Of a stretch of DNA of 64,000 bases, positions 59,300 through 64,000 are shown one piece after another; positions within the stretch are counted from its first letter, which is position 1; every line of letters begins with the position of its first letter. Source of the stretch: Tildeniella nuda ZEHNDER 1965/U140 (lineage in GTDB: Bacteria > Cyanobacteriota > Cyanobacteriia > Leptolyngbyales > Leptolyngbyaceae); NCBI GenBank assembly GCA_019358895.1, contig JAHHIG010000019.1, positions 1 through 64,000 on the forward strand, given 5' to 3'. Made by a program: the position numbers and the translations under genes. Under the pieces are notes generated by a model, which was not told the origin of the DNA, made no database searches, and worked only from the letters and a program-made list of their open reading frames with translations.

Positions 59300-60664
59300 G
59301 TGGAGATTATGGAGATAATTTCATTAGCAATTCTATTAATTGGATGTAGCTTATCCATGATCTTCTTTGTAGTTGTGTTCCACTACACTAGCAAAAAGAA
59401 AGTAACCGACAAGCTAGACAAGCTATTTACTCTGGCTGTGGTTATCTTTATTCTGCCAACAGTCATTCTTTCTCCTTTTCAGTTCCAGGATCTAGCGATC
59501 GGAGATATCCCGCTCACAAAGCTGGTTGTAAGGCTGGCTTTTTATAGTGTAATACTTATTTTCTTCAGAGCTTGGTTTCGTGGGTTTCTACGTAACTCAG
59601 TTGAGTTGTTTAAAGAGCCCTTTTTGGCTCTCCTTCTCGTTCTAGCGCTTTTATCTTTTGGATGGTCTGACACTCCTGGTTTAACCTTCCGCGGGAGCTT
59701 GGCAGCGCTGATAGTAGCTATGCTCGCTGCACACATTGCAAAACGATATAGTTGGGAAGAGCTGAATTATTTCATTCGATGGAGCTTAACAATTACAGCT
59801 ATTTTAAGCCTGTTTGCTGTTGTCTTACTACCTTCGATCGGACGACTTGAGCTTTCGTATTGGAGAGGCATTTTCGTAGGTAGCAAGGCTATGCCTATTG
59901 AAATGAGCCTAAATATCCTTTTATGGTATTGGTACATCCTTTGTCACTCAAAACACCGCTTAATATCGCTTGGCATTATATTTCTATCAGTTGTTCTGCT
60001 AAGTATGGGGAGAGCCATATCAAGTGTTTTTATCCTTCTTGCTCTACTTTGTTTGTTGACGGCACTACGGTCTATCCGGTTGTATAAACATAGGCAGGCT
60101 CCATTGATTATTTTATTTTTTCTAATAGTTGGGATTCTTGGCGGTTCAATCATCACTGAGAATGCAGCTAGCATCATTGTGGCATCTGGAAGGAACACCA
60201 ATTTGACAGGTCGTGCAGAAATTTGGCCCCAAGTTCTAGGGTACATTGCGCAAAGACCATGGACCGGGTATGGGTATGCAGGTTTTTGGCAGTTTTGGAG
60301 GGGTTCAGATAATCCCGCTGCAAGTATTTTTCTTCCTGGTTATGTTCCAGGTCATGCCCATAATGGCTTTCTAGAGATTCTTCTACAACTAGGAATTCCC
60401 GGGCTAGTGTTTTATCTTGGTGCATACTTAAGAGCCATCACTTCAGCATTTACTCACAGTATGAACAGTAAGCTGAGTGAAGCAACTCTGCCACTTATAG
60501 TGCTACTGTTTCTCGCACTTACCAATAATACAGAAACCGAGCGCCAAGGTTTAATTGGAGCAAATTTCTACTGGTTTTACTTTGTGCTAATGCACATTCG
60601 ACTAAACATTGAAGCTAGAAGAAGCTTCAAGAGAAATAGACTCATAGAGAATTTTAGTACATAG
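59300..60664 (+). CDS. Wzy/O-antigen-ligase-like polymerase
   Basis: This 454-residue integral membrane protein has about ten to twelve transmembrane helices. The Wzy_C/O-antigen ligase signature region lies about 285-350, including TNLTGRAEIWPQVLGYIAQR and GYGYAGFWQFW, followed by GHAHNGFLEILLQLGIPGLV. The GRAEIW and HNGFLEILLQ text is the best conserved part of this superfamily. It polymerises or ligates lipid-linked glycan units on the periplasmic side. Possible alternative ATG at 59309. It ends five bases before the next gene, so they form one unit. In an ABC-exported pathway a Wzy is not required, so it may be a ligase or belong to a second pathway. Confidence 0.85.
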   Translation: MEIMEIISLAILLIGCSLSMIFFVVVFHYTSKKKVTDKLDKLFTLAVVIFILPTVILSPFQFQDLAIGDIPLTKLVVRLAFYSVILIFFRAWFRGFLRNSVELFKEPFLALLLVLALLSFGWSDTPGLTFRGSLAALIVAMLAAHIAKRYSWEELNYFIRWSLTITAILSLFAVVLLPSIGRLELSYWRGIFVGSKAMPIEMSLNILLWYWYILCHSKHRLISLGIIFLSVVLLSMGRAISSVFILLALLCLLTALRSIRLYKHRQAPLIILFFLIVGILGGSIITENAASIIVASGRNTNLTGRAEIWPQVLGYIAQRPWTGYGYAGFWQFWRGSDNPAASIFLPGYVPGHAHNGFLEILLQLGIPGLVFYLGAYLRAITSAFTHSMNSKLSEATLPLIVLLFLALTNNTETERQGLIGANFYWFYFVLMHIRLNIEARRSFKRNRLIENFST

Positions 60665-60668
60665 CATT

Positions 60669-61586
60669 ATGAATACCCCAGTTGCCTTACTGATCTTTAA
60701 ACGACCTGACACAACTGAAAAGGTCTTTGAAGTAATTCGTCAAGTTAAACCTTCTAAATTGCTGGTAGTTGCTGATGGTCCGCGTTCTGACCGCCCAGGC
60801 GAAGCAGAGAAGTGTGAGGCAGCTCGTGCTGTTATCGATCGTGTCGATTGGGACTGCGAAGTCCTAAGAAATTATGCCGATTTTAATTTAGGGTGCCAGC
60901 AGCGTGTGGTGAGTGGGCTAGATTGGGTATTCGACACGGTTGAAGAAGCGATTATTTTAGAAGACGATTGCTTACCCCATCCATCATTCTTTCGTTTTTG
61001 TGAAGAACTGTTAGACCGTTACCGACATGACGAACGCGTCTTTGCAATCTCAGGACAAAATGTGCAAAAGAGTTGGAACCGAAGTCAGTACAGCTACTAC
61101 TTTTCTCGTTACCACCACGGTTGGGGCTGGGCAAGTTGGCGCAGAACCTGGAAGCATTTTGATGTTGAAATCCCGCTCTGGCCACTGATCCGCGATCAGG
61201 GCTTACTAGAGGATATCTTAAGGGATGCTAATGCCATAAAAGTCTGGACTCAAGTGTTTCAATCCATGTATGAACAGGAGAGAGACACAATTTGGGATTA
61301 TCAAATGATGTTCACCTGCTGGATACAAAGTGGCTTGACTATCTTACCTCGCGTGAAGTTAGTCGAAAATATCGGCTTCAGCCAAGATGGAACGCATACC
61401 CTTTCTGAAAACAATCCTTACAGCAAAATTCCACTTGGAGCGGTTACTTTTCCCTTAAAGCATCCCCCTTATATTATCCGAGATGCCCAAGCCGATGACT
61501 TTACACAACAGACGTTGTTTGATTACCAGCCAAACTTGTTCAAACGTGTCGTGAAAAAAATGAGAAGTTTCAAACATAATTCCTAG
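60669..61586 (+). CDS. HlpA-like GT2-type glycosyltransferase
   Basis: This 305-residue GT-A protein starts TPVALLIFKRPDTTEKVFEVIRQVKP, with ILEDDCLPHPSFFRF (near 96-110) providing the D-D-x metal site. HHGWGWASWRRTWKHFD (about 155-171) is a conserved acceptor block. Proteins of this text are often annotated as hemolytic protein HlpA-like; they are more likely glycosyltransferases. It starts five bases after the polymerase stop and ends 37 bases before the next glycosyltransferase, so the three genes form a short operon. Confidence 0.85.
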   Translation: MNTPVALLIFKRPDTTEKVFEVIRQVKPSKLLVVADGPRSDRPGEAEKCEAARAVIDRVDWDCEVLRNYADFNLGCQQRVVSGLDWVFDTVEEAIILEDDCLPHPSFFRFCEELLDRYRHDERVFAISGQNVQKSWNRSQYSYYFSRYHHGWGWASWRRTWKHFDVEIPLWPLIRDQGLLEDILRDANAIKVWTQVFQSMYEQERDTIWDYQMMFTCWIQSGLTILPRVKLVENIGFSQDGTHTLSENNPYSKIPLGAVTFPLKHPPYIIRDAQADDFTQQTLFDYQPNLFKRVVKKMRSFKHNS

Positions 61587-61622
61587 TCTAAGAATTGGAC
61601 GACCACCCTACTGATTTGAACT

Positions 61623-62894
61623 ATGCAAGTTTTACATTTAAGTAGCTCTGATGATGGAGGTGCGGGTCGGGCAGCGCACCGTCTACATAAAGGTTTACGG
61701 AACCTAGCTGTAACGTCTCATCTACTGACACAACATAAAACCAGTGATGATACAACGGTCTTATGTCCACAAACAAAGCTAGAAAAGGTAATTCATCGGT
61801 TAAAATTACCTGAACGTCTAGACGCTCTGCCACTGAAACGGTACGCTAACCCTAAAGAGATTGCGTTTACGCCACAGTGGTTTCCAGACAATGCCCTCTC
61901 TAAGGTGGCTCAAATTGATACAGATATTGTTAATCTCCATTGGCTGGGTCATGGTTACTTACAGCTTGAAACAATTGCCAAACTAAATAAACCCATTGTC
62001 TGGACGCTGCACGATATGTGGGCATTTACCGGTGGATGCCACTACACCGGAGACTGCGATCGTTATGTTGTTAATTGTGGTAACTGCCCGCAATTACAAA
62101 GTGACAAGGAGCACGACCTATCACGCTGGGTTTGGCAGCGCAAAGCAAAGGCTTGGAAGCAGCTAGATCTAACTATTGTGACTCCCAGCATCTGGCTTGC
62201 CCGCTGTGCCTCTTCTAGTGCGTTGTTTCATAATTTGCAGGTAAAAGTGATTCCCAATGGACTAGATACCCAGATCTATAAACCATTGAATCGACAACTT
62301 GCTCGCGATCGGCTGAATTTACCTCAAGATAAATCACTTATTTTGTTTGGAGCTATGCGTCCAACAGGAGACCCCCGAAAAGGATTTCATTTATTACACT
62401 CTGCCTTGCAACGCCTGAAACAAACAGAATGGCAAGACAAAATTGAGTTGGTTATTTTTGGTGTATCTCAACCTAGCACTTCAGTTGATTTAGGATTCTC
62501 TACCCATTATCTCGGTAAATTGAGTGATGATATTTCATTGGCGCTAGTATATGCTGCAGCTGATGTCTTTGTTGCACCTTCTGTGCAAGACAATCTGCCA
62601 AATACGATTATGGAGGCGATCGCTTGCGGGACTCCTTGCGTTGCCTTCAATCTCGGAGGGATGCCAGACATGATTGAGCATAAACGTAACGGTTATCTAG
62701 CTCAACCTTATGAAGTTGACGATTTGGCTCAAGGAGTTGCTTGGGTGTTAGGCGACGAGGAACGACATTTGAAGTTATGCGACCGTGCACGCCAGAAAGC
62801 TGAACAAAAATTTACTTTGGAAATGCAAGCCAAAGAATATTTGCGGCTTTATCAAGAGATAACAGATAAAACTTCGACGCGTCAAATTGTTTAG
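61623..62894 (+). CDS. GT4-family glycosyltransferase
   Basis: This 423-residue GT-B enzyme begins VLHLSSSDDGGAGRAAHRLHKGL, a GT4 acceptor loop with GGAGRA. PIVWTLHDMWAFTGGCHYTGDC carries a Cys/His-rich loop seen in WcaC-like proteins. The donor half holds SVQDNLPNTIMEAIACGTPCVAFNLGGMPDMI (in parts), where DNLPNTIME gives the E-x7-E-like site. WcaC is a colanic-acid glycosyltransferase; orthology is not claimed. It is the last gene of the group starting with the polymerase. A 550-base gap follows. Confidence 0.9.
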   Translation: MQVLHLSSSDDGGAGRAAHRLHKGLRNLAVTSHLLTQHKTSDDTTVLCPQTKLEKVIHRLKLPERLDALPLKRYANPKEIAFTPQWFPDNALSKVAQIDTDIVNLHWLGHGYLQLETIAKLNKPIVWTLHDMWAFTGGCHYTGDCDRYVVNCGNCPQLQSDKEHDLSRWVWQRKAKAWKQLDLTIVTPSIWLARCASSSALFHNLQVKVIPNGLDTQIYKPLNRQLARDRLNLPQDKSLILFGAMRPTGDPRKGFHLLHSALQRLKQTEWQDKIELVIFGVSQPSTSVDLGFSTHYLGKLSDDISLALVYAAADVFVAPSVQDNLPNTIMEAIACGTPCVAFNLGGMPDMIEHKRNGYLAQPYEVDDLAQGVAWVLGDEERHLKLCDRARQKAEQKFTLEMQAKEYLRLYQEITDKTSTRQIV

Positions 62895-63445
62895 AAATAA
62901 CTTAATGGTTGGCTGAGAGCTTGCACTACCCTCAAGGAGGGTTACCAAAAGAGTAAACGTCTGGAGAAGAAGGCATAGTAATAATTTGGATTGACAATTA
63001 TAGGAAGGCTCGCCATTCACACTCAAGAGCTTACTACAAATTTCTTTCCTTAATACTTAAGATGTATCGAAAAGCAGACTCAATGCTTTGTTTGGGCTAT
63101 CTCTAGAAGCCCAAGGACATCACTTATCCCAATACACCTATGTGAACCAACACGTTCGTCGAGTCTATAAGCGAACCACTATAGTTGGTTTACCCACAAG
63201 GCAGTTCGCACTAACCTCCGAGATCTTTTGTAGCAAACTAGCAAACTTTTGCCTTGTTCAACAGTTCCACTGTGCGAAAGCATTTCGGACGAACGACTAG
63301 TTGTGAAGAAATAGTGAAGAATGACTGTAGGGCTTTTCATTTCTCCTGATAGTGGAGCTTTAGAAGGAATAACGAAATGTAAGCAGTCATAGATTTATTC
63401 CTGTTACTGCACTACTTGTATCAACTCAACCCCAATTTGTTAATT
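62895..63445. other. 551-bp gap without a recognised gene
   Basis: No ORF has protein-like character; a 70-codon ORF at 63088-63300 has no family resemblance. It contains a GGAGGG/CCCTC short inverted repeat (62931-62941). It should include the promoter of the following glycosyltransferase. Confidence 0.5.
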
Positions 63446-64000
63446 ATGGGAAGTCATCGTCTTGCAGTCCTCATGACGTGTCATAACCGGAGGGAAAAGA
63501 CTTTAGCTTGCTTGTCCGCTTTGTACAAACAACAGTCTCCAACAAATCTCGCTCTCAGCATTTACTTGGTGGATGATGGTAGTACTGATGGTACTTTTCA
63601 GGCAGTGCGCCAGAGCTATCCCCAAGTTTGCCTACTTAAGGGTAGCGGAAGCTTATTCTGGACAGGCGGCATGCATCGAGCATTTGCAGAAGCGCTTGAG
63701 CATGAGCATGACTTCTACTTGTGGCTAAATGACGACACTATCCTCTATCCACAAGCACTGGATACATTGCTTCACACCTGGAATGAGTTAGATAAGCAGG
63801 GTGAGCATCATGCGCTCATCATCGGATCTACACAAGACCCAGAGAGCAATGAACTAACCTATGGAGGTTTACGCTGCACTGCTTGGTTTCGTCCTCTCAA
63901 CTTTTCGCTTGTAAAACCAATGGAAGTTTCACAACAGTGTCAAACCATGAATGGCAACTGTGTATTAATTCCTCATGAGGTTGCTAAAAGGGTGGGTAAC
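63446..64000 (+). CDS. GT2-family glycosyltransferase, cut by the window end
   Basis: At least 185 residues of an open GT-A frame begin at ATG 63446 (MGSHRLAVLMTCHNRREKTL). SIYLVDDGSTDGTFQAVRQSYP is the nucleotide-binding core. GSGSLFWTGGMHRAFAEALEHEHDFYLWLNDDT (in parts) has NDDT as the metal site and the FWTGG block seen in rhamnosyl- and related surface-sugar transferases. The frame is still open at 64000, so the C-terminal part lies outside. It follows the same direction as the cluster. Confidence 0.88.
   Translation, partial: MGSHRLAVLMTCHNRREKTLACLSALYKQQSPTNLALSIYLVDDGSTDGTFQAVRQSYPQVCLLKGSGSLFWTGGMHRAFAEALEHEHDFYLWLNDDTILYPQALDTLLHTWNELDKQGEHHALIIGSTQDPESNELTYGGLRCTAWFRPLNFSLVKPMEVSQQCQTMNGNCVLIPHEVAKRVGN

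Noticed and set aside
63088-63300. 70-codon ORF in the last gap
   Set aside because: No family resemblance and no convincing ribosome-binding site; composition looks non-coding.

Overview
The window looks like a chromosome segment of a filamentous cyanobacterium. The palindrome GCGATCGC (HIP1) and its GCGATCG core are scattered throughout. Genes for RuBisCO assembly (Raf1) and phylloquinone methylation (MenG) are present, and there are tandem heptanucleotide repeats and many short palindromic or MITE-like elements of the kind common in Nostoc/Leptolyngbya-type genomes. No rRNA, tRNA, CRISPR array or prophage is visible.

Layout. About 0.5-6.7 kb is housekeeping: a STAS protein, a DASH-type cryptochrome/photolyase, a GlsB-like membrane protein, then a minus-strand run raf1 - DUF2470 - oligopeptide-type solute-binding protein. 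About 7.2-12.7 kb holds three minus-strand glycosyltransferases (GT39-like, GT4, SPINDLY-like TPR-OGT). About 12.9-24.2 kb is mixed metabolism: menG, a DUF445 protein, a ferredoxin-type/SCP2 fusion, an SDR and a divergent TetR regulator that share a clear palindromic operator, a second SDR, a nitroreductase, an AGE epimerase, an orphan RNase III domain, an alpha/beta hydrolase and a TPR protein. At 24.3-25.5 kb a transposase-like zinc-ribbon/HTH ORF lies divergent to a Dps gene.

About 25.5-36.1 kb is a TonB-dependent uptake island. A minus-strand exbB-exbD-tonB operon faces two plus-strand modules, each made of an AMIN-domain TonB-dependent receptor followed by a PepSY membrane protein. Together these could energise outer-membrane uptake of ferric-siderophore-like substrates and reduce or handle the cargo in the inner membrane. 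About 37.5-44.0 kb is a molybdenum hydroxylase island: paoABC-like aldehyde oxidoreductase (Tat signal on the 2Fe-2S subunit, extra 4Fe-4S cysteines on the FAD subunit), an ABM-domain membrane protein, an XdhC/PaoD-like chaperone and a MocA-like cytidylyltransferase. Two inverted copies of one MITE lie on either side of its structural genes.

About 44-50 kb is a decay zone with broken IS1-like genes, toxin-antitoxin remnants, one intact MNT/HepT-like pair and a 71-bp tandem array. It now separates the permease (46.5 kb) from the ATPase (49.9 kb) of one Wzm/Wzt polysaccharide exporter. From 50 kb to the end is a polysaccharide cluster with lower GC and fewer HIP1 sites: eight glycosyltransferases or candidates plus a Wzy-like polymerase; the last glycosyltransferase runs off the window.

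The observations most worth checking are: helically phased TTTCTC direct repeats upstream of the second receptor; a 104-bp identical block shared by the two receptors (likely gene conversion); a TonB with a long tail after its C-terminal domain; a Dps with non-canonical ferroxidase positions; an SDR that has lost its Tyr/Lys pair; an archaeal-looking RNase III domain; and one IS1-like gene interrupted by two different MITEs, each with a clean target duplication.
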